DNA of 39,776 nt from a bacterium (GTDB lineage Bacteria; Verrucomicrobiota; Verrucomicrobiia; Limisphaerales; UBA11358): NCBI GenBank assembly GCA_021780375.1, contig JAJXYT010000051.1, forward strand, positions 1-39,776, written 5' to 3'. Of the stretch, positions 24,494 to 32,546 are shown one piece after another (the stretch's first letter is position 1; every line of letters begins with the position of its first letter). Below the pieces are notes generated by a model that was not told the origin of the DNA, did not search any database, and worked only from the letters and a program-made list of their open reading frames with translations. A program made the translations under genes and the position numbers.

Positions 24494-27400
24494 TCAAGAG
24501 CAGCCGAGGCTCTCGCCGCAATTCAGACACTTGTAACAGGCGCCGTTGCGCACCGCCACATGGCCACAGTTCGGACACGTCGGCGCGTCCTCCTGAAAGT
24601 GTGCCACCGAGTCACTCAGACTCTTTACCGTGCGCGCGGCGGGCGGGTGATGACCGTTGCCGTTGCCGCTTTTCACTTCCACTACGTCGTTTTCCTCGGC
24701 AATCGGCAGTTCAGGCACCGGGCGGTTCACCTTTTTTTTTAGCTCTTCCATCAAGCCGGGCATGGCCAGCTCCGGCTGGTTGCGCGCGGCGGCGACACCT
24801 TCGCGGTAACCGGGAACGAATTGCAGCGCGAGCCAGCGGAACACGTAGTCGGTGATGGAGGCCGCGTTGCGGATTTCCGGGTTTTTGGTGAACCCGCTCG
24901 GCTCGAACCGTTGGTGCGCGAATTTCTTCACGAGCGCTTCGAGCGGCACGCCGTATTGCAGGGCAATGCTCGTCAGCGTGCCGATGCTGTCCATCAATCC
25001 GCCGATGGTTGAACCTTCCTTGGCCATCGTGATGAACAATTCGCCCGGCTGGCCATCCTCAAACAACCCCACCGTCATGTAACCTTCGTGGCCGGCAATG
25101 TCGAATTTGTGCGTGACCGCCGTGCGCGTGTCGGCAAGACGGCGGCGGAGCGGTTTGCCGGCCTCGGTGCGTAATCCGGCAACTTCGCTTTCGAGTTCCT
25201 TGATGCGGGATACCAGCGGGGCAGCCTCGGTGGAGACTTTTTCGCCACCGTCGTTGGTCTTTTTGGTGTTAAGCGGCTGTGAACGTTTTGAACCGTCGCG
25301 GTAAATGGCCACGCATTTGAGCCCCATCTTCCACGCCTGCACGTAGGTGTCGCGGATTTCCTCCACCGTGCATTCCTTCGGCATGTTGACGGTTTTGGAA
25401 ATGGCGCCGCTGATGAACGGCTGCGCGGCGGCCATCATCTTCAGATGCGCCAGATAATGAATGCTGCGCTTGCCGCGAAACGGCTTGAACGCACAGTCAA
25501 AAACCGGCAGATGCTCCGGCTTCAAGCCGCTGCGATGTAGCGCAGGCGTCCCGCCGGCAGTCGCTTGACCCGCAGCCGAGACGGCTGCGCTACTTTCCTC
25601 CACGTCTTCAATCGTGTCGAATTTTTCGATGTGGGCGATGATGTTCTTGATTTCCACCTCGCCGTAACCGAGGCGGCGCAGCGCATCCGGCACGCCGCGA
25701 TTGACAATCTTCAACATGCCGCCGCCGGCCAGAAGCTTGTATTTGACCAGCGCGATGTCGGGTTCCACGCCGGTCGTGTCACAATCCATCAAAAACGCGA
25801 TGGTGCCCGTCGGCGCGAGGACGGTGACCTGCGCGTTGCGGTAGCCATGCCGCCGCCCCCTGGCCAGCGCGCCTTCCCAGGTCCTGCGCGCCTCCTGCTT
25901 GAGGTAGCCGAACTCTTCGCTCGGATGAATGTCTTCCACAGCGTCGCGGTGCAGTTGGACCACCCCGAGCATGGACTCGATATTATCCGGCTTGCGCGGT
26001 TTGGAAACGTGCGCGCAACGGGCGTCACGATAGCCCGGAAACGGCCCGATGCCGGCGGCGATTTCCGCGCTCTGCTCGTAAGCATGGCCGGTCATGATGG
26101 CGGTGATGGCGCCCGCAAGTGCGCGGCCTTCATCGCTGTCGTACGGCAGGCCGTAGCTCATACAGAGCGAACCGAGGTTCGCGTAGCCAAGACCCAGTGT
26201 GCGGAAAATATGCGAATTTTCGGTGATTTCCTTCGTCGGATAGCTGGCATTGTCCACGATGATTTCCTGGGCGGTAATGAAGATCCGCACGGCAGCTTTG
26301 AAACGCTCGACATCGAACGTGCCGTCTTCGCGTTTGAACTTCATGAGATTCAGCGACGCCAGATTGCAGGCCGTGTTGTTGAGAAAGACGTATTCGCTGC
26401 ACGGATTGGTGGAGTGAATCGGCTCGGTCCCCTTGCAGGTGTGCCATTTCTGGATGGCCCCGTCGTATTGCATGCCCGGGTCGCCGCAAATCCAGGTGCC
26501 TTCGGCGATTTTGTAGAGCAGCCTGGCCGCGTCCTTCTTCTCCAGTGGCTTGCCGGTGGTGACCGCGCGTGTCTGCCATTCCTTGCCCGCCAGCGCGGCC
26601 CGCATGAATTCATCGCTGGCGCGCACGGAGAGGTTTTCGTTTTGATACATCACACTCCCGTAGGCATCGCCGTTGTAGGAACCGTCGTAGCCCTGCTCGA
26701 TGAGTGCCCAGGCCTTCTTTTCCTCCTTTTGCTTGGCGTCAATGAATTCCTCGATGTCGCCGTGCCAGTCGCGCAGCGTGTTCATCTTGGCCGCGCGCCG
26801 GGTCTTGCCGCCGGATTTCACGACGTTGGCGACCTGGTCATAAACCTTCAGGAAGCTCATCGGGCCGCTGGGCCGGCCGCCGCCGCTGAGCTTTTCGCGG
26901 GCGGAGCGGAGCGGCGAAAGGTCGGTGCCGGTGCCGGAACCGTACTTGAAGAGCATGGCCTCACTGTGAGCGAGGCGCATGATGTCCTCCATGTTGTCCG
27001 CGACCGACTGGATGAAACAGGCGCTGCCCTGCGGATATTCGTATTGGGTCGCCGCGCGTTCAGCTTCCTGCGCCTTGCGGTTGTAATACCAGTTGCCCTT
27101 GCCGGAATGCTTGCCGATGCCGTACTGATGATACAATCCGACGTTGAACCAGACCGGCGAATTGAATGCGCCGTACTGGTTCAGGCAGAGCCACGTCAAT
27201 TCGTCATAATACACTTCCCCGTCGGCCTTGCTGAAATAACCGTCCTTTACACCCCAATCCGCAATGGTCCGGGAAATGCGGTGAATGAGCTGGCGCACCG
27301 AGGTCTCGCGCTCGGACGTGTGCTGCTCGCCATAGAAATATTTCGAAACGACGACTTTCGTGGCCAGCAACGACCACGCCTTCGGCACCTCGACGTTTTC

Positions 27401-27634
27401 CTGCTTGAAAATCACCTTGCTGGCGTCGTCGGTGATTTCCGCGGTGCGGCGGTCCCATTCAACCTGGTCGAACGGCTTGACCTTCGCGTCGCTGAAAATG
27501 CGTTCGACGCGCAATGATTTTTTTGCCGTGCTCATGTCTGTATTTTTAACATTGCGCCCCGCGGCCACCGATGCGGTGCGGCGGCGGCTTTTGTGCGGCG
27601 TTGGCGCCATCACTTCTTCCCGTGCGTCAATCAT
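24494..27634 (-). CDS. nrdJ: Adenosylcobalamin-dependent (class II) ribonucleoside-diphosphate reductase
   Basis: NrdJ reduces ribonucleotides to deoxyribonucleotides using a cobalamin-generated thiyl radical, independently of oxygen. The 1046-residue protein shows PVWFNVGLY, YPQGSACFIQSV, KYGSGTGTDLSPLRS, HSTNPCSEYVFLNNTACNLASLNL, TVLAPTGTIAFLMDCDTTGVEPD, and a C-terminal zinc-ribbon/redox Cys module (CPNCGH...CYKCLNCGE). The start at 27634 (MIDAREEV) has an AAGGAAC ribosome-binding site; an in-frame ATG at 27535 (MSTAKKSLRVERIF) matches the family core start better but lacks one. An in-frame repeat lies at residues 681-699. There is an A9 tract in the coding strand at 24732-24740. Putative NrdR boxes lie upstream. 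Confidence 0.93.
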   Translation of the reverse strand: MIDAREEVMAPTPHKSRRRTASVAAGRNVKNTDMSTAKKSLRVERIFSDAKVKPFDQVEWDRRTAEITDDASKVIFKQENVEVPKAWSLLATKVVVSKYFYGEQHTSERETSVRQLIHRISRTIADWGVKDGYFSKADGEVYYDELTWLCLNQYGAFNSPVWFNVGLYHQYGIGKHSGKGNWYYNRKAQEAERAATQYEYPQGSACFIQSVADNMEDIMRLAHSEAMLFKYGSGTGTDLSPLRSAREKLSGGGRPSGPMSFLKVYDQVANVVKSGGKTRRAAKMNTLRDWHGDIEEFIDAKQKEEKKAWALIEQGYDGSYNGDAYGSVMYQNENLSVRASDEFMRAALAGKEWQTRAVTTGKPLEKKDAARLLYKIAEGTWICGDPGMQYDGAIQKWHTCKGTEPIHSTNPCSEYVFLNNTACNLASLNLMKFKREDGTFDVERFKAAVRIFITAQEIIVDNASYPTKEITENSHIFRTLGLGYANLGSLCMSYGLPYDSDEGRALAGAITAIMTGHAYEQSAEIAAGIGPFPGYRDARCAHVSKPRKPDNIESMLGVVQLHRDAVEDIHPSEEFGYLKQEARRTWEGALARGRRHGYRNAQVTVLAPTGTIAFLMDCDTTGVEPDIALVKYKLLAGGGMLKIVNRGVPDALRRLGYGEVEIKNIIAHIEKFDTIEDVEESSAAVSAAGQATAGGTPALHRSGLKPEHLPVFDCAFKPFRGKRSIHYLAHLKMMAAAQPFISGAISKTVNMPKECTVEEIRDTYVQAWKMGLKCVAIYRDGSKRSQPLNTKKTNDGGEKVSTEAAPLVSRIKELESEVAGLRTEAGKPLRRRLADTRTAVTHKFDIAGHEGYMTVGLFEDGQPGELFITMAKEGSTIGGLMDSIGTLTSIALQYGVPLEALVKKFAHQRFEPSGFTKNPEIRNAASITDYVFRWLALQFVPGYREGVAAARNQPELAMPGLMEELKKKVNRPVPELPIAEENDVVEVKSGNGNGHHPPAARTVKSLSDSVAHFQEDAPTCPNCGHVAVRNGACYKCLNCGESLGCS
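25537..25593. repeat. Double-hairpin repeat in nrdJ (57 nt)
   Basis: The ends GTAGCGCAG and CTGCGCTAC are perfect 9-nt inverted repeats. Inside are a GCAGGCG/CGCCGGC-type hairpin and the perfect GCAGCC/GGCTGC hairpin. The length is 19 codons. It replaces the short loop just before LKPEHLPVFDCAF and encodes an A/S/G-rich peptide. It is the same family as pheT 11735-11783. Confidence 0.85.
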
Positions 27635-27774
27635 GCTGTTCCTTTTTCAAGATGGTTGAAATTTCGTTTTCAGACAAATCACCCGACCGCCTCAGTACAG
27701 AAGAACGATCGGGAAAATCAGCTTTCCGGCCCACTTCCTGAGCTTTTATCATGCTACCCATTTTCGGCAAAACC

Positions 27775-27816
27775 CCATTTAGTGGGCAACATTCCGACCT
27801 TATACCCAACATATTG
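27775..27816 (-). promoter_or_regulatory. Putative tandem NrdR boxes upstream of nrdJ
   Basis: CAACATATTG at 27807-27816 (minus strand CAATATGTTG) matches the NrdR-box core C-W-A-T-A-T-N-T-W-G at every position. A weaker palindromic site, CCATTTAGTG at 27775-27784, lies exactly 32 nt away. NrdR boxes normally come in pairs about 31-32 bp apart. TTGTCA and TATAAG on the minus strand flank the strong box, so the site overlaps a possible promoter (the 15-nt spacing is short). NrdR represses ribonucleotide reductase genes; nrdR itself is not in the window. Confidence 0.5.
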
Positions 27817-27836
27817 TGGTGACAAGAAAAATGTTC

Positions 27837-27869
27837 AAAAAAGTTACCCGGACGATATTCCCCGGGTAA
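27837..27869 (-). terminator. Rho-independent terminator after der
   Basis: TTACCCGG (27844-27851) pairs perfectly with CCGGGTAA (27862-27869) around a 10-nt loop. On the minus strand the stem is followed, after one base, by six T. It lies 65 nt after the der stop and just upstream of the nrdJ control region. Confidence 0.75.
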
Positions 27870-27933
27870 AAGCCGGGAAAAACCCGCGTCTGGGTTGCAA
27901 AAACCGGAACTTATTCGCTGCTGTGAACAATAA

Positions 27934-29499
27934 TCAGCGCCGTTTTTTTGAGCGTGATGAAGCAAATTCGTGAGACCGTTTTCGGAACGCGGGCTTGGGT
28001 TTGCGAATTGGCTCCACGGTGTGGGGCCGCGGTTTTGCCGCCAGCACAATGGGACAACCTTCATAGCCAAATGCCCGCCGCATCTGGTCCGCCAGATATT
28101 TTTTGTACTGGTCGGAAAACAGTTCGTCGCGGTTAATGAACAGCAGAAACGTCGGCGGCGCCTGCCTGACCTGCGTCGCGTAGAAAAATTTCAGGCGATG
28201 GCCCAGGTTGCTGACCGGCTGGCGGCGTTCGACGGCGTCGCGCAACGTGCGGTTCAGGATGGCCGTCGGAATTTTTTGCTGCAACTGGGCGGTGACATAA
28301 CGAATGGCTTCCAGCAGGCGATCGAGGTGAAAACCGGATTGGGCCGAGGTGAAGATTACCGGCGCGTAATCGAGAAAGAACAATTGTTTTTGCACCCAGG
28401 CGCCGAATTCACCAAGCGTGGACATTTCTTTTTCCTGTCCTTCGCGCCGTTCCTTTTTATGGCGCCGAACTATCTCCTCCTCGCGCGCCTGGCGGGCACT
28501 TTGCTCAAACAAATCCCATTTGTTGACAACCACGATGCAGGCCTTGCGGTTTTCGACGATGACATCGGCGATTTTTTTGTCCTGTTCGGTGATGTCCATC
28601 TCCGCGTCAAGGACCAGAACGGCGATGTCACAGCGGGCAATGGAATCCTCCGCGCGCTGGACGCTGAAAAACTCAATTGAATCGTCCACGCGCCGCGACT
28701 TGCGCATGCCCGCCGTATCAATCAAAACGTATTTTTGCCGCACACCGTCAGTTTCAACCTCGAAGGGCACGTCAATCGCATCCCGCGTCGTGCCGGGGAC
28801 CGGTGAGACAATAAGACGTTCGGATTGTGTCAAGGCGTTGATTATGGATGACTTACCGACGTTGGGCCTTCCGATGATGGCCAGTTTCAATGCGGGTGAG
28901 TCAGTAGTCAGCAGTTGATGGACAGTAGCCGGCACATTCGTATCGCTATCTGTCTTGCTGCTGACGACTAACTGCTGACTACTGACTTCGGGCAAAAGGG
29001 CTACCGCCGCTTCCAGCAGCTCCTCGATGCCACCCCCATGAATGGCGCTGACGGGAAAGATTTTCTCAAAACCGAGCCCGGCAAATTCGTCGGCGTCCTT
29101 TTCCGTGCGGCTGGTATCCACTTTGTTGGCGGCGATCAGAATGGGTTTTCCGCTACGGTGCAGGCGGGCGGCGACTTCGCGGTCAAGCGGCACGACGCCT
29201 TCCTGCGCGTTGACGACCAGCAGAATGACGTTCGCCGATGCAATGGCCAGTCCCACCTGTTCGAGCGCGGCTTTGGCGATGACATCACTGGCCTTCTCGC
29301 CGCGCAATAAACCGATGCCGCCGGTGTCCACCAGCGTGAAGGCGTGCCCGCGCCATTCCGCCTCGGCGGTGACGCGGTCGCGCGTGACGCCGGGTTGGTC
29401 ATGCACGATGGCAATGCGCCGTCCGGCGATGCGGTTGAACAGCGCGGACTTGCCGACATTCGGCCGGCCGACAATGGCGATCAAGCATGACACATGCAC
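27934..29499 (-). CDS. der: Ribosome-assembly GTPase Der (EngA)
   Basis: Der has two tandem GTPase domains and acts in 50S subunit assembly. Both G domains are complete: GRPNVGKS at residues 11-18 and 210-217, DTGGIG and DTAGM, NKVD and NKWD, with a C-terminal KH-like domain (GHRLKFFYATQVRQAPPTFLLFINR) and a basic tail (RKRSHEFASSRSKKRR). The second G domain has a charged insert (ARQAREEEIVRRHKKERREGQ) before its last helices. The linker between the G domains (residues 172-203) is lengthened by an in-frame inverted repeat of heptamer arrays. The 521-residue length is slightly above the family norm. Confidence 0.95.
   Translation of the reverse strand: MHVSCLIAIVGRPNVGKSALFNRIAGRRIAIVHDQPGVTRDRVTAEAEWRGHAFTLVDTGGIGLLRGEKASDVIAKAALEQVGLAIASANVILLVVNAQEGVVPLDREVAARLHRSGKPILIAANKVDTSRTEKDADEFAGLGFEKIFPVSAIHGGGIEELLEAAVALLPEVSSQQLVVSSKTDSDTNVPATVHQLLTTDSPALKLAIIGRPNVGKSSIINALTQSERLIVSPVPGTTRDAIDVPFEVETDGVRQKYVLIDTAGMRKSRRVDDSIEFFSVQRAEDSIARCDIAVLVLDAEMDITEQDKKIADVIVENRKACIVVVNKWDLFEQSARQAREEEIVRRHKKERREGQEKEMSTLGEFGAWVQKQLFFLDYAPVIFTSAQSGFHLDRLLEAIRYVTAQLQQKIPTAILNRTLRDAVERRQPVSNLGHRLKFFYATQVRQAPPTFLLFINRDELFSDQYKKYLADQMRRAFGYEGCPIVLAAKPRPHTVEPIRKPKPAFRKRSHEFASSRSKKRR
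28899..28987. repeat. Inverted heptamer-array element in der
   Basis: The outer 18 nt (28899-28916, beginning AGTCAGTAGTCAGC) are the perfect reverse complement of 28970-28987. The arms have a 7-nt period (AGTCAGT, AGTCAGC, AGTTGAT / GCTGACG, ACTAACT, GCTGACT, ACTGACT). The element encodes the Q/S/T/V-rich linker between the two GTPase domains. Confidence 0.85.
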
Positions 29500-29651
29500 A
29501 GGATGAAGCAGTTCGCGGCCAAGCGGAAGTTTTTCCGTAAATTGAATTGGCTTGCTTTCAAGGACGATTGTGTCAGAAAAGCCGCGGTGACCTCCGGAAG
29601 GTTCACTGCCTCACCAAAACCGACGAGAACCCTGAAAGAAAGTGATTAGCT

Positions 29652-30023
29652 ATGAATGACACTGGAAATACGGCAGCTGCCACGGCAATGGGTCTGGGGA
29701 TGATTCTGTTTCTATTGCTGTTCGCTCTGGCCGTTTACATCTTCATCTGTTTCTGCTACAAACGCATTTGTGAAAAATGCGGTGTCACTCCCGGAGTGCT
29801 CATCTGGATTCCCATTGCCCAACTGGTTCCTCTGCTGCAAGCGGCCAAAATGCCGGTCTGGATGATTGTTCTTTTCCTGATTCCCCTGGTGAACATCGTG
29901 GTGTTCCTGATGATGTGGGTGAAAATCTGCCAGGCGCGGGGTAAAAGCGGATGGCTCGTGATTTTGTTGATCATCCCGATTGCTAATTTGATCTTTATTC
30001 CTTACCTGGCTTTCTCGGAATAA
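29652..30023 (+). CDS. DUF5684-type small membrane protein
   Basis: This 123-residue integral membrane protein of unknown function has three to four hydrophobic helices at about residues 14-34, 45-62, 68-90 and 100-118. It has a short polar Asn/Thr N-terminus and a central motif (YKRICEKCGVTPGVLIWIPIAQLVPLLQAAKMP) characteristic of the DUF5684 family. It stands alone on the plus strand between der and the TPR gene, ending 3 nt from the convergent TPR gene stop. The role is not known. Confidence 0.75.
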   Translation: MNDTGNTAAATAMGLGMILFLLLFALAVYIFICFCYKRICEKCGVTPGVLIWIPIAQLVPLLQAAKMPVWMIVLFLIPLVNIVVFLMMWVKICQARGKSGWLVILLIIPIANLIFIPYLAFSE

Positions 30024-30026
30024 CAA

Positions 30027-30809
30027 TCACCCCAATTTCCGCATCAAGCCTTTTGCGCGCCAAACCCAGACGCGGTCGCGCTTGCGCTGGAAGGCCGGCG
30101 CGTGAATGTCGTCGCTCAACACGTCCTTGAGTTCAGCGCGGGCAAGGTCGGGCTGGTTTTTGGCGAGGTAAAGTTCGGCGAGCTGGACCTTGGCGCGGGG
30201 ATAGGAATGGTTTTGCGTGATGTGCTGCCAGTAAAGCAGCGCATTATCGGTTTCACCCAGGGCGGTCAGCGTTTCAGCCAGCGCCATCATGGTGTACCCG
30301 TAATCATGATCGGGCTTTTCTTTCATGACGCCTTCGAGCAGCGGACGCGCTTCAGCGGGGCGCTTCAGCCGGAGCAGGCATTGGCCAAGATGGGCGCGGG
30401 CGTCTATGTCGTTGGGGTCGCGTTCGAGCGCGGCCCGGTAGCATTTTTCCGCCTCGGCCAGTTTGCCGCGTTGGAAATACACGTCCCCCAGCTGGAAATG
30501 GTGATAGGCGTTGTCCAGGTGATGGATTTGCGCCTGAAGCTCTTTGATGCGTTTGCGGCTTTGTGTGCCGGGCAGTTCGAAACCGCGTGTGCTCGACGTC
30601 GCCGAGGCGCGATAGACGAGGAAGAAATAAAGCACCGCGTTAAGCACCGGGAAAATAAAGATGAACACGGCCCAGAACCATTCCTGCCGCCGGATCGCGT
30701 CAATGAACATCCAGATTTGAAAGACCGCGAATGCCAGCCAAATCGGACTGCTGATCAGATAATTCCACTGAGTAAAGTCAGTCAGCAAGGAAGCGAACAT
30801 GGCGTCCAT
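30027..30809 (-). CDS. Membrane-anchored TPR protein
   Basis: This 260-residue protein has two N-terminal membrane helices resembling the PLD-nuclease N-terminal family (PIWLAFAVFQIWMFIDAIRRQEWFWAVFIFIFPVLNAVLYFFLVYR, residues about 20-68). A cytoplasmic tetratricopeptide domain follows (HFQLGDVYFQRGKLAEAEKCYRAALERDPN, and two or three more repeats to about 230). The start at 30809 (MDAMFASLL) is chosen because the 30 in-frame codons upstream are translated from an inverted-repeat element (giving LRLCAFALN). It probably acts as a protein-interaction scaffold; partners are unknown. Its promoter must lie within the repeat element shared with the divergent nth-like gene. Confidence 0.8.
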   Translation of the reverse strand: MDAMFASLLTDFTQWNYLISSPIWLAFAVFQIWMFIDAIRRQEWFWAVFIFIFPVLNAVLYFFLVYRASATSSTRGFELPGTQSRKRIKELQAQIHHLDNAYHHFQLGDVYFQRGKLAEAEKCYRAALERDPNDIDARAHLGQCLLRLKRPAEARPLLEGVMKEKPDHDYGYTMMALAETLTALGETDNALLYWQHITQNHSYPRAKVQLAELYLAKNQPDLARAELKDVLSDDIHAPAFQRKRDRVWVWRAKGLMRKLG

Positions 30810-30811
30810 AT

Positions 30812-30944
30812 TTAACGCAAAGGCGCAAAGGCGCAAAGAAACAAAACGAGGAAGGAGGATGAAAAACGGCAAAACGCCGTGTTTGGATTGATCTTCCATT
30901 CTCGGTTTCTGCTTTTACTTTGCGACTTCGCGCCTTTGCGTTAA
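30812..30944. repeat. 133-bp inverted-repeat element filling a divergent intergenic region
   Basis: The left arm (30812-30838, beginning TTAACGCAAAGGCGC) and right arm (30918-30944) pair at 25 of 27 positions around a 79-nt core. The arms contain 8-nt GCGCAAAG-type units. The element occupies the whole gap between the divergent TPR and nth-like genes, starting 3 nt from one start codon and ending 10 nt from the other. It contains an internal AACGGC-AAAAC-GCCGT hairpin. A degenerate relative of one arm lies just before pheS. Confidence 0.85.
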
Positions 30945-30954
30945 TGCTTCAAAG

Positions 30955-31677
30955 ATGGTTGCGCCGAACGTCAAAAGAGATTTGCGCCGCGCCTACGAAC
31001 TCATGCGCGCGCGGTTTGGGCACCGGCATTGGTGGCCGGGCGAAACCGCATTTGAAGTCTGCCTCGGTGCCATCCTGACGCAAAACACTGCGTGGACGAA
31101 TGTCGAGCGCGCGATTGCCAATCTGAAAGCCGCGCGGGTGCTGGAAGCCAAAAAACTGTTCGCGCTGCCGGAATCGAAACTGGCCGAACTCATCCATTCC
31201 GCCGGTTATTTCAACGTAAAAGCGCGGCGCTTGCGGTCGTTCCTGCGCGTGCTGGTGGAGGATTTTGACGGTGATTTGCGGCGGCTGTTTGCCGGCGGGA
31301 CGGCGGCCGTCCGCGCGCGGTTGCTGGCCATCAACGGCATCGGGCCGGAAACCGCCGACAGCATGTTGCTTTACGCCGGCGGGCATTCCAGTTTCGTGAT
31401 TGACGCCTACACGAAGCGGATTTTTCAGAGACATCATTGGAGTCGGAAGGCAGAGGCCAGAGGCTGGCAGACAGAGGTCGGAAATTCAATGGCGAGTGAT
31501 TACGGCAAATTGAAGACGCTTTGCGAGTCGCGGTTGAATCAAAAAACCGGCGCGGCGCGGCTGGATTACTGGCAGGATTATCATGCGCAACTGGTGATGG
31601 TAGGGAAACACTTCTGCCGGGCGCGCGCGCCGCTGTGCGAACAGTGCCCGCTCAAACCGTTGCTTCCGAAAAATTGA
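30955..31677 (+). CDS. Endonuclease III-related DNA glycosylase (COG2231/MagIII-like)
   Basis: The protein has the HhH-GPD fold: FEVCLGAILTQNTAWTNVERAI at residues 33-54, the hairpin INGIGPETADSMLLY (about 126-140) and the catalytic Asp150 in FVIDAYTKR. The lyase Lys of endonuclease III (in GRKTA) is replaced by Glu132 in GPETA, as in MagIII-type enzymes. It is therefore probably a monofunctional base glycosylase, for example for alkylated bases. Of the four iron-sulphur Cys ligands, C221, C228 and C231 are present, but the fourth position is Leu, so the cluster is doubtful. A heptamer array encodes an extra loop at residues 163-176. Confidence 0.82.
   Translation: MVAPNVKRDLRRAYELMRARFGHRHWWPGETAFEVCLGAILTQNTAWTNVERAIANLKAARVLEAKKLFALPESKLAELIHSAGYFNVKARRLRSFLRVLVEDFDGDLRRLFAGGTAAVRARLLAINGIGPETADSMLLYAGGHSSFVIDAYTKRIFQRHHWSRKAEARGWQTEVGNSMASDYGKLKTLCESRLNQKTGAARLDYWQDYHAQLVMVGKHFCRARAPLCEQCPLKPLLPKN
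31441..31482 (+). repeat. Heptamer array in the nth-like gene
   Basis: Six 7-nt units (AGTCGGA, AGGCAGA, GGCCAGA, GGCTGGC, AGACAGA, GGTCGGA) total 42 nt, exactly 14 codons, encoding SRKAEARGWQTEVG. The insertion lies between the catalytic Asp helix and the next conserved helix. Unit divergence suggests an older insertion than those in pheT or ymdB. Confidence 0.75.
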
Positions 31678-31768
31678 ATAAAAACGCCGGCGCGGTGTCC
31701 ATTGCTACAAGCGAACTGTTCACTTGTTTTCGGTGCGGTTCGCGTTAATTATCTGCGGGTCTGCCAGC

Positions 31769-32500
31769 ATGAATCCAACGCTCATCGTCGTACCGACATA
31801 TAATGAACAGGAAAACCTGTCCCGGCTGGTGCAACGACTCTTGAAGCTGCCCGTGGCCGTGGACGTCCTGGTCGTGGACGGCAATTCGCCTGATGGCACG
31901 GGCAGGATAGCCGATGAACTGGCGGCAAAACACCCGGAAATTCACGTTCTGCATCAGCGGGAAAAAGACGGTTTGGGCCGCGCCTACCTTGCCGGATTCA
32001 AATGGGCGCTGGAACACGACTATGAGTTCATTTTTGAAATGGACTGCGATCTTTCTCATAATCCGGATGACGTGCCGATGTTTCTCGAAGCCGCCCAAAA
32101 TGCCGACCTCATTCTGGGTTCGCGTTACGTCGGCGGCATCCGGGTCATCAATTGGCCGCTCAAACGGCTGATGCTGAGCCGGAGCGCGGGAAAATATGTC
32201 GCCCTGGTGACTGGCATGCCATTCACCGACCCGACCGGCGGCTACAAATGTTTCCGCCGCCGTGCCTTGCAAGCGGTCAAACTCGGTGAAATCCGGTCGA
32301 ACCACTACAGCTTTCAGATTGAAATGACGCACCAGCTCTGGCGGCAAGGGTTCAAAATCGTCGAACTCCCGATCATTTTCACCGAGCGCGCCGAAGGCCG
32401 GTCGAAAATGGCCGGTCATATTGTCAGCGAAGCCTTTTGGATGGTCTGGCGGCTGTGGTGGCAGAATGGTTTCCGACGCAAACCCCGCATAAAAACCTGA
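31769..32500 (+). CDS. GT2 glycosyltransferase, polyprenol-phosphate mannosyltransferase-like
   Basis: The likely reaction is transfer of mannose (or another hexose) from a nucleotide sugar to a polyprenyl phosphate at the inner membrane. The 243-residue protein has the DPM1-type single GT-A domain: LIVVPTYNEQENLSRLV, VVDGNSPDGTG (residues 36-45), the metal-binding E-M-D-C-D at 90-94, LGSRYVGG and TDPTGGYKCFRR, with the end EGRSKMAGHIVSEA. It has no C-terminal membrane domain. The start at 31769 is preferred to one 15 codons earlier because the conserved strand begins at MNPTLIVVP. The downstream DUF2723 protein may use such lipid-linked sugars; that link is inference. Confidence 0.87.
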   Translation: MNPTLIVVPTYNEQENLSRLVQRLLKLPVAVDVLVVDGNSPDGTGRIADELAAKHPEIHVLHQREKDGLGRAYLAGFKWALEHDYEFIFEMDCDLSHNPDDVPMFLEAAQNADLILGSRYVGGIRVINWPLKRLMLSRSAGKYVALVTGMPFTDPTGGYKCFRRRALQAVKLGEIRSNHYSFQIEMTHQLWRQGFKIVELPIIFTERAEGRSKMAGHIVSEAFWMVWRLWWQNGFRRKPRIKT

Positions 32501-32546
32501 ACGTTTGCGGGACAATCCCGTCAAACATTGGAAACTGAAAAACAAC

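Noticed and set aside
25565-27517. 650-codon open frame antisense to nrdJ
   Set aside because: nrdJ has complete family motifs on the other strand; this frame is a by-product of its GC-rich codon use and has no recognisable domain.
27635-27836. Cobalamin riboswitch upstream of the B12-dependent reductase
   Set aside because: I looked for the B12-box and the usual multi-helix layout in the nrdJ leader and saw neither.
27627-28070. 147-codon minus-strand frame between der and nrdJ
   Set aside because: It overlaps the end of der in another frame and runs through the der terminator and the nrdJ control region; no motif seen.
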